From Listeria swaminathanii (GTDB lineage Bacteria; Bacillota; Bacilli; Lactobacillales; Listeriaceae), in NCBI RefSeq assembly GCF_014229645.1, contig NZ_JAATOD010000002.1:1-64000 (forward strand): a DNA stretch of 64,000 bases, read 5' to 3'. This document shows, piece by piece, positions 1 through 8,907 of the stretch. Under the pieces are notes generated by a model that saw only the letters and a program-made list of their open reading frames with translations, did not search any database and was not told where the DNA came from. Both the position numbers and the translations under genes were made by a program. Numbering within the stretch: the first letter of the stretch is position 1; each line of letters begins with the position of its first letter.

Positions 1-1030
<1,030 letters not shown>

Positions 1031-1244
1031 TATAAATTGAATTTGAATACTTATTCAACACCGTGAATAAGATTCCTTGCGTCAAATTGACTTCGCTAGC
1101 AATTAAATTACTAGTTTGTTTTGTTGAAAACAGCTTTCTGTTTTCTGCCCTGCGATTACCAGTGAGACTTTACGTCTCATTGCTTTTCGTCTTCTTCTTT
1201 GTTCAGTTTTCAAAGGTCAGTTGCTTTGTTAACGCAACTTTTAA
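1031..1244 (-). other. rRNA operon leader (5' external spacer)
   Basis: This is the transcribed leader between the rRNA promoter and 16S. It contains the segment CTTTGAAAACTGAAC (reverse complement of about 1201-1217), a motif commonly found in Bacillales rRNA leaders and spacers, and a short hairpin (GAGAC...GTCTC type, about 1162-1180). These would serve 16S processing and antitermination. No gene is seen between here and the HD-domain gene ending at 1369. Confidence 0.7.
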
Positions 1245-1273
1245 ATCTTACCATAAAGTTGAAACCGCGTCAA
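1245..1273 (-). promoter_or_regulatory. rRNA operon promoter
   Basis: On the minus strand TTGACG (1268-1273) is followed by a 17-bp spacer and TAAGAT (1245-1250). This is a near-consensus sigma-A promoter at the expected distance (about 210 bp) upstream of 16S. Confidence 0.85.
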
Positions 1274-1368
1274 CAACTATTTTTAAAATGTTTTTTTGAT
1301 GAATTAATTTGTATCAATTCAGCTTTATCATTATATAACAGCTTTTTATTAAATACAAGCGTTTTAGA

Positions 1369-1974
1369 TTATATTTTTAATTCTTTTTCTAAAGCTTGTA
1401 TAAAATCCTGCATAATTTTTTGCTTTTCTGTTGCAAGCTCACGCGCTGCCATTGTCTTTAGCTGGTTTTGAATTAGTAATAATTTATCGTAAAAATGCTG
1501 CAATGTCGTATTTTCAGGATGGCTTGTGTTGGCAATTTCTCTGTGATGTGCTCCTCCGTAAGTGAATGTTCGTGCTATACCGATTGCACCAATTGCATCT
1601 AAACGGTCGGCATCTTGGACTATTTTTTCTTCTATTGTTATTGCTTCGATAGGGTTTTTTCCATTTTTAAATGAAACGGCTTGGATAATTCGGATGATTT
1701 TATTGATTGTGTTTGGTGGTATGGCTTCTGCTATCATCCAATTAATTATAGTTTCGGTTGCTTGTAATGGATCTTTTGTTAATTTATGGTCATTGTAATC
1801 GTGAAATAACGCGGCTAATTCGATAGAGAATAAGTCCCCACCTTCTTTTGCTTGGAGATGTTTGCTTAAATGCCATACGCGTTTAACATGTGCCCAATCG
1901 TGGCCGGTTTTTTCCTTTTCGAAATGGGACTGCATCCATTGTTCGGCTGCGGTAATAATTTCTTCTTGCTTCAT
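1369..1974 (-). CDS. HD-domain phosphohydrolase (YedJ-like)
   Basis: This 201-aa protein has the HD superfamily metal-binding pattern: His25 and His29 in an HDWAHV segment, HD at 58-59 (ALFHDYND), and a downstream Asp in VQDADRLDAIG (about 120-129). The arrangement resembles small YedJ-type HD hydrolases, which are predicted metal-dependent phosphohydrolases; the substrate is unknown. The ATG at 1974 is preceded by GGAGC at suitable spacing. It is read toward the rRNA operon and away from the ABC ATPase gene, with which it shares a short divergent intergenic region of 66 bp. No clear terminator follows before the rRNA promoter. The family assignment is good and the biological role open. Confidence 0.85.
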   Translation of the reverse strand: MKQEEIITAAEQWMQSHFEKEKTGHDWAHVKRVWHLSKHLQAKEGGDLFSIELAALFHDYNDHKLTKDPLQATETIINWMIAEAIPPNTINKIIRIIQAVSFKNGKNPIEAITIEEKIVQDADRLDAIGAIGIARTFTYGGAHHREIANTSHPENTTLQHFYDKLLLIQNQLKTMAARELATEKQKIMQDFIQALEKELKI

Positions 1975-2040
1975 TAGTGTTTAGCTCCTTTTTTGCGTTA
2001 TTTTCATGTACAATAGTAGAAAATGGAAATGGGGTATTCG

Positions 2041-2814
2041 ATGTTTGAATTTGAACATGTTTATTTAAAACGGGATAATAAGACCATTTTGTCGGATATT
2101 AATTGGGTAGTTAATGAAAAGGAAAACTGGGCTATACTTGGGCTTAATGGTTCTGGTAAAACGACACTTCTTCAGCTTTTGAATGGATATCTTTGGCCTA
2201 GTAGTGGTAATCTTCAAGTGCTTGGGCATGTTTTTGGCCAGACTTCTTTGCCGGAGTTGCGTAAATCGATTGGTTGGGTTAGCAATGCGCTTGATCATCA
2301 ACTAAAAAATTATGAGCTGAGTGAACAAATTGTGCTTAGCGGGAAATTTGCAAGTATCGGTATTTATGCGAAAGTCACAACAGCGGAGATAGATCAGGCG
2401 AAAAAGCTGCTTACAGATTGTGGTGGTGCCTCGCTTATCGGAAAGCCTTATAAAATTTTATCACAAGGCGAGCGTCAAATTGTTTTAATTGCTCGGGCTT
2501 TAATGGCGAGTCCTAGGTTACTAATTTTGGATGAACCTTGTAATGGGCTTGATTTATTTGCGAAAGATCGCTTACTAGCGCGGATAAAGAAAATCGCCGA
2601 GCTACCTGATTCGCCAACAATGCTTTTTGTTACACATCATACGGAAGAAATTCTTCCCTGCTTCGATAATATCATTTTACTGCGCGACGGGGAAATAACT
2701 CATCATGGGAAAACGGAAAAACTTTTGAATGTGGATGTTCTTCGCAATTTTTATCAGAAGCCTGTGGAGTTGATTCGGATAAAAGATGGCTCCATTGCAG
2801 TCTATCCGAAGTAA
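2041..2814 (+). CDS. ABC transporter ATP-binding protein
   Basis: This single ABC ATPase domain has Walker A GLNGSGKTT (about residues 34-42), signature LSQGERQ (about 145-151), Walker B LLILDEPCNGLD and an H-loop histidine in FVTHHTEE. It most resembles stand-alone YlmA/ModF-like ATPases. No permease gene is adjacent, so it may work with a permease elsewhere or act as a non-transport ABC protein. The start at 2041 is chosen because GGGG sits about 8 nt upstream, whereas the earlier in-frame ATG at 2023 has no Shine-Dalgarno and lies just after a TACAAT -10-like box (2009-2014). The PH-like gene follows 48 nt downstream and is probably co-transcribed. Confidence 0.88.
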   Translation: MFEFEHVYLKRDNKTILSDINWVVNEKENWAILGLNGSGKTTLLQLLNGYLWPSSGNLQVLGHVFGQTSLPELRKSIGWVSNALDHQLKNYELSEQIVLSGKFASIGIYAKVTTAEIDQAKKLLTDCGGASLIGKPYKILSQGERQIVLIARALMASPRLLILDEPCNGLDLFAKDRLLARIKKIAELPDSPTMLFVTHHTEEILPCFDNIILLRDGEITHHGKTEKLLNVDVLRNFYQKPVELIRIKDGSIAVYPK

Positions 2815-2862
2815 GTGGTATAGTTAGAACAAGAAAATGCGTATGTAGAGGAGCGGAATATT

Positions 2863-3225
2863 TTGTATGAAACGATAATTGCAAAAGCAGGTGCCCGTGG
2901 TCTTCTCGGGATGGATACAAGCCTGATTTACGGTTCGTTCACTTATAAAATGGAAGGTGAGCTGCTGGATTTAACTGGGCTATGGATTTCGAATGACGAT
3001 GCGCTGATTTTTTACTTAGAAAATGATGAGGTTTACTTACTCAAGAAATTCACTTATGAAAATATAGTGGCATTAGAGCAAAAAGTGAGTCTGATGGCTA
3101 TGACGAAAAAGTTGATTTTGCGGCTTAAAAATAAGGAAAGCTATAGTTTGCTCGTTGCGAATGGGGAAGCGAAAGTGTTTGCAGCTCGAGTAAATGAGCG
3201 CATAGAAAAAGTGAGTCTAGGTTAA
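2863..3225 (+). CDS. Conserved protein with PH-like fold (function unknown)
   Basis: This 120-aa soluble protein starts with TTG, chosen because GAGGAG (2848-2853) lies 9 nt upstream. It has no signal peptide or membrane segment. Alternating hydrophobic beta-strand patterns (for example DALIFYLENDEVYLLKKFTYENI and a C-terminal helix AARVNERIEKV) suggest a bacterial PH-like domain of the YokE/YvbH sort; this is a fold impression only. It lies 48 nt after the ABC ATPase gene on the same strand and ends inside a bidirectional terminator shared with pepT. I do not recognise a function. Confidence 0.75.
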   Translation: MYETIIAKAGARGLLGMDTSLIYGSFTYKMEGELLDLTGLWISNDDALIFYLENDEVYLLKKFTYENIVALEQKVSLMAMTKKLILRLKNKESYSLLVANGEAKVFAARVNERIEKVSLG

Positions 3226-3242
3226 ACTAGGCTCACTTTTTT
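3206..3242. terminator. Bidirectional terminator (PH-like gene / pepT)
   Basis: The stem GTGAGTCTAG / CTAGGCTCAC has one T-G pair, a TTAAA-type loop, an A tract on the left and a T tract on the right. The stop codon of the upstream plus-strand gene (3223-3225) lies in the loop. It serves the convergent genes on both strands. Confidence 0.88.
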
Positions 3243-3244
3243 AG

Positions 3245-4477
3245 TTATTCTTTTTCTTCAAATAAGCGTGCTACTTCGATAATTACTTCTGTTGCTTTTA
3301 CCATGCTTTCTAATGCCACGTATTCGAATTTGCCGTGGAAGTTTTCTCCCCCGCCGAAAATGTTTGGTGTTGGTAGTCCTTTGTAAGAAAGTTGTGCGCC
3401 ATCTGTCCCGCCGCGAATTGGGCTGATTTTTGGTTCGATATCTAGGTTTCGCATTGCGGCGCTGACGATATCTACAATTTCTTTTACTGGTTCAATTTTT
3501 TCGCGCATATTGTAGTATTGGTCGTTGAGTTTTAGTTCTACTGATCCTTCGCCATATTTTTCTTCTAGTTCTTTAGCGATTGTCGCGATATACGTTTTTC
3601 TTTCCACAAATTTCAAATGATCAAAGTCACGAATGATGTAGTAAGATTTAGCTTGTTCTACGTCACCGTTTAGGGAGATTAAATGATAGAAACCTTCGTA
3701 GCCTTCTGTGTACTCTGGGGCTTCTTCTTTTGGAATGCGTGCGTCGAATTCCATTGCCATTTTGGTCGCGTTGACCATTTTATTTTTGGCTGTTCCAGGA
3801 TGAACGCTATTACCATTAAAAGTGATTTTGGCTCCAGCGGCGTTAAAACTTTCATACTCTAATTCGCCAAGTGGGCCGCCGTCCATTGTATAGGCGTATT
3901 TCGCACCAAATGCTTCTACATCAAAACGTTCTGGTCCTCGGCCGATTTCTTCATCCGGTGTGAATGCAACACGAATTTTGCCGTGTTTGATTTCGGGATG
4001 GTTGATTAAATAGTTCATTGCCACCATGATTTCGGTGATGCCCGCTTTGTCGTCAGCGCCGAGTAATGTTGTTCCGTCTGTTGTAATCAGCGTTTTTCCT
4101 TTGTAATCAGCTAGTTCTGGAAATTGTTTTGGTGAAAGTACGACATTTAAATCTTTATTTAAAATGATGTCTTTTCCGTCGTAATTTTCGTGAACTTGTG
4201 GTTGGACGTTTTTGCCTGTTAGGTCAGTAGCTGTGTCTAAATGGGCTAAAAATCCGATTACTGGAACTTCTTTTGTTGTATTGGAAGGAAGTGTTGCCAT
4301 TACATAACCGAATTCGTCTACTGTTACTTCTTGCATTCCGATTTCTTTTAGTTCTGCAACGAGAATGTTTGCCAGCTCCATTTGGCCTGGGGTTGTTGGG
4401 CAAACTGTACTTTCTTCATTTGACTGTGTATCTACTTTTACATATTTTGTAAATCGTTTTAATAGTTCTTCTTTCAT
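3245..4477 (-). CDS. pepT: Peptidase T (tripeptide aminopeptidase)
   Basis: A zinc-dependent M20B aminopeptidase that removes the N-terminal residue of tripeptides in the cytosol. The protein (410 aa, the usual family length) shows the metal-site motifs [16 protein letters not shown] and [14 protein letters not shown], plus C-terminal [11 protein letters not shown] and [11 protein letters not shown]. The start at 4477 (MKEELLKRF) is preferred because AAGGGAG lies 8 nt upstream; an upstream in-frame ATG at 4510 would add 11 unconserved residues. A TATAAT (4509-4514) overlaps that upstream ATG and probably belongs to the pepT promoter, again favouring the shorter form. Confidence 0.96.
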   Translation of the reverse strand: MKEELLKRFTKYVKVDTQSNEESTVCPTTPGQMELANILVAELKEIGMQEVTVDEFGYVMATLPSNTTKEVPVIGFLAHLDTATDLTGKNVQPQVHENYDGKDIILNKDLNVVLSPKQFPELADYKGKTLITTDGTTLLGADDKAGITEIMVAMNYLINHPEIKHGKIRVAFTPDEEIGRGPERFDVEAFGAKYAYTMDGGPLGELEYESFNAAGAKITFNGNSVHPGTAKNKMVNATKMAMEFDARIPKEEAPEYTEGYEGFYHLISLNGDVEQAKSYYIIRDFDHLKFVERKTYIATIAKELEEKYGEGSVELKLNDQYYNMREKIEPVKEIVDIVSAAMRNLDIEPKISPIRGGTDGAQLSYKGLPTPNIFGGGENFHGKFEYVALESMVKATEVIIEVARLFEEKE

Positions 4478-4534
4478 TCCTATCACTCCCTTAGATTGAT
4501 TCTTTTTCATTATAAACTTGATTTTCGAAAATTT

Positions 4535-5065
4535 CTATTCCTGGCTGTTGAGCAGTGTTTGTAATTGAAGCGTTGTTCGCCAGTTTCGTGTTGTTGTTAA
4601 GGTTTTTTTATAGACTCCGAGGAAAACTGGTAATTTTAAGGTATGTATTTGATTGGAAAATACGTGGATGTATAACACGCGGCCGATTGCGATTACTTCG
4701 GCTTGGTCGTTTTTTTGTCTCGGGATATCGATATTTTCATTATAAAAAGCAGCCATCCAGCGTTCTTCTTCGCCAATTGTTTCTGGCAGAAATGGATTGT
4801 TCGCGATGATTTGGTTATAATTTTGTTCTGAAAATACGAATACATCAATAGTTAGTTCAAATGTTGCCTTGATTACTTCTGTTATCTTCGCCGCTACTTC
4901 GGTTTCTGTTTGTAAAATGGAACTTAGTACGAGGTTTCCACTTTGGATATAGGTTACTACGTTTTGGAATCCATCTTCTTCTAATGCCGCTTTTAAGTTT
5001 TTCATGTTTACTTTATTTTTCCCGGCAACGTTTACTGCTCTTAGTAAAGCGACGTAATTTCTCAT
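4535..5065 (-). CDS. DUF1697 family protein
   Basis: This 176-aa protein has the DUF1697 hallmarks: N-terminal YVALLRAVNVAGKNKV, then MKNLKAALEEDGF and the TYIQSGNLVLSS block. The family is widespread in Firmicutes and Actinobacteria and has no firmly assigned biochemical function. The start follows GGGAGGG with good spacing. It is divergent from exoA (82 bp between starts) and its stop lies 58 nt upstream of pepT, which seems to have its own promoter. Confidence 0.88.
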   Translation of the reverse strand: MRNYVALLRAVNVAGKNKVNMKNLKAALEEDGFQNVVTYIQSGNLVLSSILQTETEVAAKITEVIKATFELTIDVFVFSEQNYNQIIANNPFLPETIGEEERWMAAFYNENIDIPRQKNDQAEVIAIGRVLYIHVFSNQIHTLKLPVFLGVYKKTLTTTRNWRTTLQLQTLLNSQE

Positions 5066-5092
5066 CTATTTCCCTCCCAATCGTTTAACTAC

Positions 5093-5119
5093 ATTATAGC
5101 ATGTGAATTACGTTATAAT
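5093..5119. promoter_or_regulatory. Divergent promoter region of DUF1697 gene and exoA
   Basis: The intergenic region has a TATAAT for each direction: minus strand at 5093-5098 (for the DUF1697 gene) and plus strand at 5114-5119 (for exoA). The matching -35 boxes are weak, so only the -10 elements are called. Confidence 0.5.
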
Positions 5120-5147
5120 AGGACTATTAGTGATGGGAGGTTTTTTG

Positions 5148-5903
5148 ATGAAATTAATTTCTTGGAATGTAAACGGGCTTCGAGCAGCTGTTAAAAAAGG
5201 CTTTTTGGAATATTTTGAAGAAGTAGATGCAGATATTTTTTGTTTGCAAGAAACGAAATTACAAGAAGGACAAATTGAACTGGATTTGCCGGCGTACAAA
5301 GATTACTGGAATTACGCGGTGAAAAAAGGTTATTCAGGTACTGCGATTTTTACAAAAGTGGAGCCGTTGTCGGTTCAATATGGTTTAGGAATTCCGGAAC
5401 ATGATACAGAAGGTCGTGTTATCACACTTGAATTTGAGGAATTCTTTATGGTGACAGTTTATACGCCCAATTCACAAGCGGAGTTGAAACGATTAGATTA
5501 CCGGATGACATTTGAGGATGCGATTTTGGAATATCTAAAAAACTTGGATAAAACGAAACCGGTTGTGCTTTGTGGTGACTTGAATGTTGCGCACGCGGAA
5601 ATCGATTTGAAAAATCCGAAGACAAATCGCAAAAATGCGGGATTCTCGGATGAGGAACGCGCGAAATTTTCTGCGTTTTTAGATGCTGGATTTATTGATA
5701 GTTTCCGTTATTTTTATCCAGATTTGACCGATGCTTATTCTTGGTGGTCTTACCGAATGAATGCGCGCGCTAGGAATACTGGTTGGCGGATTGATTATTT
5801 TGTTGTTTCGGAGCGTTTGAAAGATAAATTGGTGGATGCCAAAATTCATGCGGATGTGCTTGGTTCGGATCATTGTCCAGTTGAGCTAGAACTTAATTTA
5901 TAA
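5148..5903 (+). CDS. exoA: Exodeoxyribonuclease III / AP endonuclease ExoA
   Basis: A Mg-dependent endonuclease/exonuclease/phosphatase-family DNA repair enzyme that cleaves at abasic sites and degrades 3' ends. It is 251 aa, the family length. Diagnostic motifs are [11 protein letters not shown] at the N terminus, FCLQETKLQ (metal-binding Glu), [11 protein letters not shown], and the C-terminal [11 protein letters not shown] and [11 protein letters not shown] with the catalytic Asp-His. The start at 5148 has GGGAGG 7 nt upstream; the longer frame from 5103 overlaps the promoter and is not conserved. A bidirectional terminator follows immediately. Confidence 0.96.
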   Translation: MKLISWNVNGLRAAVKKGFLEYFEEVDADIFCLQETKLQEGQIELDLPAYKDYWNYAVKKGYSGTAIFTKVEPLSVQYGLGIPEHDTEGRVITLEFEEFFMVTVYTPNSQAELKRLDYRMTFEDAILEYLKNLDKTKPVVLCGDLNVAHAEIDLKNPKTNRKNAGFSDEERAKFSAFLDAGFIDSFRYFYPDLTDAYSWWSYRMNARARNTGWRIDYFVVSERLKDKLVDAKIHADVLGSDHCPVELELNL

Positions 5904-5906
5904 GAT

Positions 5907-5941
5907 AAAAAAAGCCCCACTCAAAAGAGTGAGGTTTTTTT
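5907..5941. terminator. Bidirectional terminator (exoA / rplT)
   Basis: An A tract, then GCCCCACTC, AAAA loop, GAGTGAGG and a T tract. One internal mismatch. It lies between the convergent stop codons of exoA and rplT. Confidence 0.88.
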
Positions 5942-5943
5942 AA

Positions 5944-6303
5944 TTATTTAGCTAATGCTTTTTTTGCTGAATCAGCAAGCGTGTTGAATGATGCGATATC
6001 ATTAACTGCTAAATCTGCAAGCATTTTACGGTTAATATCAATACCAGCTAATTTTAAGCCGTGCATTAATTTGCTGTAAGAAAGATCTTGCATACGAGCT
6101 GCCGCATTGATACGTGCGATCCATAATCTACGGAAATCACGTTTCTTTTGACGACGATCTCTATAAGCATATTGGTAAGATTTCATTACCGCTTGGTTAG
6201 CTACTTTGAATAATAAATGTTTAGAGCCATAATACCCTTTGGCTAATTTAACTATCTTTTTACGACGTTTGCGTGTTACTGTTCCGCCTTTTACGCGTGG
6301 CAT
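5944..6303 (-). CDS. rplT: 50S ribosomal protein L20
   Basis: This 119-aa, very basic protein starts [16 protein letters not shown] and contains [13 protein letters not shown] and the C-terminal [13 protein letters not shown] typical of bL20. L20 is an early 23S rRNA assembly protein and, in Bacillus, the repressor of its own infC-rpmI-rplT operon via the leader transcript. It is the last gene of that operon, 39 nt after rpmI, with a GGAGG-type site before the ATG. Confidence 0.98.
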   Translation of the reverse strand: MPRVKGGTVTRKRRKKIVKLAKGYYGSKHLLFKVANQAVMKSYQYAYRDRRQKKRDFRRLWIARINAAARMQDLSYSKLMHGLKLAGIDINRKMLADLAVNDIASFNTLADSAKKALAK

Positions 6304-6342
6304 ATTGTCTACCTCCTAGAATTTACAAAAATGTTGTTTCTC

Positions 6343-6543
6343 TTATTTCATTTTAGCGACCATTTGACGAATACGTTTGAAGTCGCCAGCTGATACCATT
6401 GCTGATTTACGCAGTTTACGTTTTTGTTTTTGGGATTTGTTAGCGAACATATGGCTAGTGAAGCCGTGTCTGCGTTTTAATTTTCCAGATCCTGTTCTCT
6501 TGAAACGTTTAGCGGAACCGCGGTGGGTTTTCATTTTTGGCAT
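6343..6543 (-). CDS. rpmI: 50S ribosomal protein L35
   Basis: This 66-aa basic protein, [28 protein letters not shown], is a textbook bL35. It is the middle gene of infC-rpmI-rplT, 21 nt downstream of infC, with a GAGGA ribosome binding site. Confidence 0.98.
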   Translation of the reverse strand: MPKMKTHRGSAKRFKRTGSGKLKRRHGFTSHMFANKSQKQKRKLRKSAMVSAGDFKRIRQMVAKMK

Positions 6544-6564
6544 GAATATTTCCTCCTCAAAACT

Positions 6565-7080
6565 TTACTTTTCATGAAGTGGTGCTAGGACTAAGAACAT
6601 CGAACGTCCGTCCATTTTTGGTCTTTGCTCAATTGTACAAAGGTCTTCGCACGCTTTTGCAAAACGGTCAAGCACCTTCTGACCGATTTCTTTGTGTGTA
6701 ATGGCACGGCCTTTAAAACGGATAGAGCATTTTACTTTATCACCTTTTTCAAGGAATTTACGTGCATTACGTAGCTTCGTATCGAAGTCGTGTTCGTCAA
6801 TCGTTGGACTTAAACGAACTTCTTTCATTACGATGACTTTTTGGTTCTTACGGGCTTCTTTATCTTTCTTCTGTTGTTCAAAACGGAATTTACCGTAGTC
6901 CATAATACGAGCTACTGGCGGTTTCGCTGTTGGAGCAACAAGCACTAGATCAAGATTAGCCTTTTCAGCAATTTGAAGCGCATCGATTTTACTCTTCACG
7001 CCTAATTGTTCACCGTCTTGGTCGATCAATCTTACTTCGCGTGCACGAATCCCATCGTTTACCAACATGTCTTTGCTAAT
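6565..7080 (-). CDS. infC: Translation initiation factor IF-3 (AUU start)
   Basis: IF-3 binds the 30S subunit, prevents premature 50S joining and proofreads the start codon. The 171-aa product begins [18 protein letters not shown] after a non-canonical ATT codon at 7078-7080, preceded by GTGGAGGTGG. An ATT start is the established arrangement in bacillar infC and permits autoregulation, because IF-3 rejects non-standard starts. Conserved blocks include [17 protein letters not shown] (linker region) and [16 protein letters not shown] in the C domain. The longer frame starting at 7134 runs into the leader RNA and is rejected. First gene of infC-rpmI-rplT. Confidence 0.97.
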   Translation of the reverse strand: MSKDMLVNDGIRAREVRLIDQDGEQLGVKSKIDALQIAEKANLDLVLVAPTAKPPVARIMDYGKFRFEQQKKDKEARKNQKVIVMKEVRLSPTIDEHDFDTKLRNARKFLEKGDKVKCSIRFKGRAITHKEIGQKVLDRFAKACEDLCTIEQRPKMDGRSMFLVLAPLHEK

Positions 7081-7310
7081 GGTGAGCCACCTCCACTTAA
7101 ATTTGTTACAACAAGATAGAAAATAGCTGTTCAAATCTGCGGCCTGCTAACTCGTTCGTTCAGAGTCCATAAAAAAACGGGCTGCTTTTCAGCAATCCCG
7201 CACATTCAAAATCGCGTAAGTAACGCGACGAAAGTTTGAATTTTTTGCCTGAAAACGTTCGTGTTAACGAGGCGAGAAGCGGGTTGCTCCTTCTTTCTTG
7301 TTTAATAACC
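7081..7310 (-). promoter_or_regulatory. L20 leader (autoregulatory attenuator of infC-rpmI-rplT)
   Basis: The 230-nt untranslated leader contains an intrinsic terminator (7170-7200) and an upstream segment AGCAACCCGC (minus strand, 7279-7288) complementary to the terminator's 5' arm GCGGGATTGCT (7191-7201), so the two pairings are mutually exclusive. A CGCG...CGCG hairpin lies between them. This is the known L20 leader design of Firmicutes, in which L20 binding favours termination. Pairing was read by eye, not folded. Confidence 0.88.
7170..7200 (-). terminator. Attenuator terminator inside the L20 leader
   Basis: Minus strand: CGGGATTGCT, GAAA-type loop, AGCAGCCCG, then seven T. It lies 90 nt before the infC start. 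Confidence 0.88.
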
Positions 7311-7316
7311 TTACTT

Positions 7317-7345
7317 ACTATATCATATGGGGTTTTTAGTGTCAA
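7317..7345 (-). promoter_or_regulatory. infC operon promoter
   Basis: Minus strand: perfect TTGACA (7340-7345), 17-bp spacer, TATAGT (7317-7322). Transcription should start near 7310, at the head of the L20 leader. Confidence 0.9.
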
Positions 7346-7426
7346 GGTGAATTTATTAGATTTATTATCCTCATAATCTATATATAGGATTCTTTTATAA
7401 TTCCTTATATAAATCAAAATAGCTCA

Positions 7427-7455
7427 TTGACATAAATTAAAGATTATTATAGACT
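7427..7455 (+). promoter_or_regulatory. Promoter upstream of the Ltp-repeat gene
   Basis: TTGACA (7427-7432), 17-bp spacer, TAGACT (7450-7455). Transcription from about 7462 would give a leader of roughly 155 nt. A second, weaker candidate, TTGGTA-16-TATATA (7563-7590), lies just before the ribosome binding site. Confidence 0.65.
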
Positions 7456-7479
7456 TGGAATATAATTTAATAATCCTGT

Positions 7480-7535
7480 AATAGCCAGTCATGAAGCTAC
7501 AATACTGTTTGTTTCAGGCTATTTTATTTTGTTTT
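7480..7535 (+). terminator. Leader hairpin with U-rich tail (attenuator or short RNA)
   Basis: AATAGCC (7480-7486) pairs with GGCTATT (7517-7523), with inner CAGT/ACTG and TGAA/TTCA pairs possible as alternatives, followed by TTATTTTGTTTT. It could end a roughly 70-nt transcript from the 7427 promoter. Confidence 0.4.
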
Positions 7536-7617
7536 ATTTAAGCTTCTAAATATCAATGATTATTGGTATAAACGCATCAGCGATTATATAGAAATAAATA
7601 AAAAGGGAGATAGAGAA

Positions 7618-8166
7618 ATGGAAAAAGGGAAGCAAAAAAAAGCAATTTATAAAAAATGGTGGTTTTGGTTAATCGTCGTAATCGCCGTGGGAGCAATTGG
7701 TTCAGCATTGGGCGGTAACGATACTGCAGGTGACGATACTAAGAACACTGAAAAAGTGGAAACTAAAAAAGTAGATAAAGCTGACGATGAGGCAAAGAAA
7801 AAAGAAGAACAAGCTGCAGCAGATAAGAAAGCTGAAGAAAAGAAAAAAGAAGAAAGCGTTCCATCAGAATATAAATCTGCTCTAAAAAAAGCAGAGCAAT
7901 ATTCTTCTATGATGCACATGTCAAAAGCTGGTATTTATGATCAATTAACATCAGAAGCTGGCGAAAAATTTTCTGCTGAAGCAGGAAAATATGCTACCGA
8001 TAATTTAAAAGCAGATTATAATGCAAATGCATTAGCAAAAGCAGAAGATTATCAAAAATCTATGGCAATGGCTCCAGAAGCTATCCGTGATCAATTAACA
8101 TCTTCAGCTGGCGAAAAATTCACTGCAGAAGAAGCGGATTATGCAATTCAAAACTTAAGCAAATAA
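7618..8166 (+). CDS. Membrane-anchored protein with two Ltp repeats
   Basis: The 182-aa protein has a short basic N terminus, one membrane segment (about residues 14-32, WWFWLIVVIAVGAIGSAL), a highly charged Lys/Glu/Ala linker (about 40-80) and two C-terminal repeats (about 84-129 and 134-181). Each repeat has the pattern AxxYxxxMxMxxxxIxDQLTSxxGEKFxAExAxYA, matching the Ltp (host-cell surface-exposed lipoprotein) family. Ltp domains occur in many Firmicute surface proteins and in the superinfection-exclusion lipoprotein of a streptococcal phage. There is no lipobox here, so it is a signal-anchor type. GGGAGA lies 8 nt before the ATG. It occupies the infC-rplS interval where L. monocytogenes carries inlC. 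Function unknown; phage exclusion is only a family-based possibility. Confidence 0.85.
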   Translation: MEKGKQKKAIYKKWWFWLIVVIAVGAIGSALGGNDTAGDDTKNTEKVETKKVDKADDEAKKKEEQAAADKKAEEKKKEESVPSEYKSALKKAEQYSSMMHMSKAGIYDQLTSEAGEKFSAEAGKYATDNLKADYNANALAKAEDYQKSMAMAPEAIRDQLTSSAGEKFTAEEADYAIQNLSK

Positions 8167-8183
8167 TCCTCTTTATGGACTAT

Positions 8184-8229
8184 AAAGAAGCTACTCTCTA
8201 TTTTCAATCATAGAGTAGCTTCTTTTATT
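8184..8229. terminator. Bidirectional terminator (Ltp gene / reductase gene)
   Basis: A perfect 14-bp stem AAAGAAGCTACTCT (8184-8197) / AGAGTAGCTTCTTT (8212-8225), followed by TTATTTT on the plus strand and with an A-rich flank for the opposite direction. Confidence 0.9.
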
Positions 8230-8259
8230 TTGGAGAAAAGGAATAAACGTATCTTTTCA

Positions 8260-8790
8260 CTACAAACTTGCTAAGAAATCATCCACATACACTTTCGCAT
8301 TCTCCACGATTTCTTCATCTGTCACTTCAAAAGAACTACCGAATATAGTGTGCGCCCCTCTGTAGTCTGCTTTTATATGATTGATTGTTGCTCGGAATGG
8401 CGTCAGTAGCGTTTCGAGTGAATATCCGATTGGCGCGTTTTCTTGATAATTATATTGTTTATCACCAATCGAGATTGCTAGGGCTAACTTTTTATCCGCC
8501 ATCTTGTCCCCTTTTGAGCCATATGCCCAGCCGTGCGAAAAAACATCATCGAACCATTTTTTAAGTAGTGGTGGATAGCTGTACCAATAAAATGGAAATT
8601 GGATAATGACTTTGTCGTAGTTTTGCAATTGTTGTTGTTCAAAGGCTACATCAATATCCCAGTTCGGGTACGCTTGGTATAATTCGTGAATTTGCACATC
8701 TGCTGTATTTTTTAAAAGGGTTTCTTTCCATACTTTATTGACTCTTGAATTTTCGATATTTGGGTGGGCGATGATTACTAATGTTTTCAT
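8260..8790 (-). CDS. NAD(P)H-dependent (quinone) oxidoreductase, flavodoxin-2 fold
   Basis: This 176-aa protein of the MdaB/KefF/YwrO type begins KTLVIIAHPNIENSRVNK, the FMN-phosphate loop, and has IQFPFYWYSYPPLLKKWFDDVF (FMN/quinone site) followed by GWAYG. Such enzymes perform two-electron reduction of quinones and related electrophiles. It is divergent from an HxlR-type regulator gene, a very common pairing in which the regulator senses electrophile or quinone stress. Expression is driven by the promoter at 8823-8851. Substrate not deducible. Confidence 0.9.
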   Translation of the reverse strand: MKTLVIIAHPNIENSRVNKVWKETLLKNTADVQIHELYQAYPNWDIDVAFEQQQLQNYDKVIIQFPFYWYSYPPLLKKWFDDVFSHGWAYGSKGDKMADKKLALAISIGDKQYNYQENAPIGYSLETLLTPFRATINHIKADYRGAHTIFGSSFEVTDEEIVENAKVYVDDFLASL

Positions 8791-8822
8791 TCGATTACTC
8801 CTTTTTTCTATTGTTATTATTT

Positions 8823-8851
8823 ATCGTAATGGAGTTTTTGGAGAAAGTAAA
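8823..8851 (-). promoter_or_regulatory. Promoter of the reductase gene
   Basis: Minus strand: TTTACT (8846-8851), 17-bp spacer, TACGAT (8823-8828). The start point falls about 25 nt before the ribosome binding site of the 8790 gene. Confidence 0.65.
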
Positions 8852-8873
8852 TACACACTCGAAAGTGGCTTAG

Positions 8874-8887
8874 TTACTTGTAAGTAA
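8874..8887. promoter_or_regulatory. HxlR-type operator 1
   Basis: The inverted repeat TTACTT-GT-AAGTAA resembles the TACTTxxxAAGTA sites of HxlR/YodB regulators. It overlaps the -35 box of the hxlR-like gene's promoter. Confidence 0.65.
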
Positions 8888-8907
8888 GTGTCTAGTAGTG
8901 TTATTAT
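8878..8907 (+). promoter_or_regulatory. Promoter of the hxlR-like gene
   Basis: TTGTAA (8878-8883), 18-bp spacer, TATTAT (8902-8907). Both operator copies overlap it, implying autorepression. Confidence 0.6.

Noticed and set aside
7160..7417. 85-codon minus-strand frame upstream of infC
   Set aside because: It runs through the infC promoter and the L20 leader, whose structure explains the sequence.
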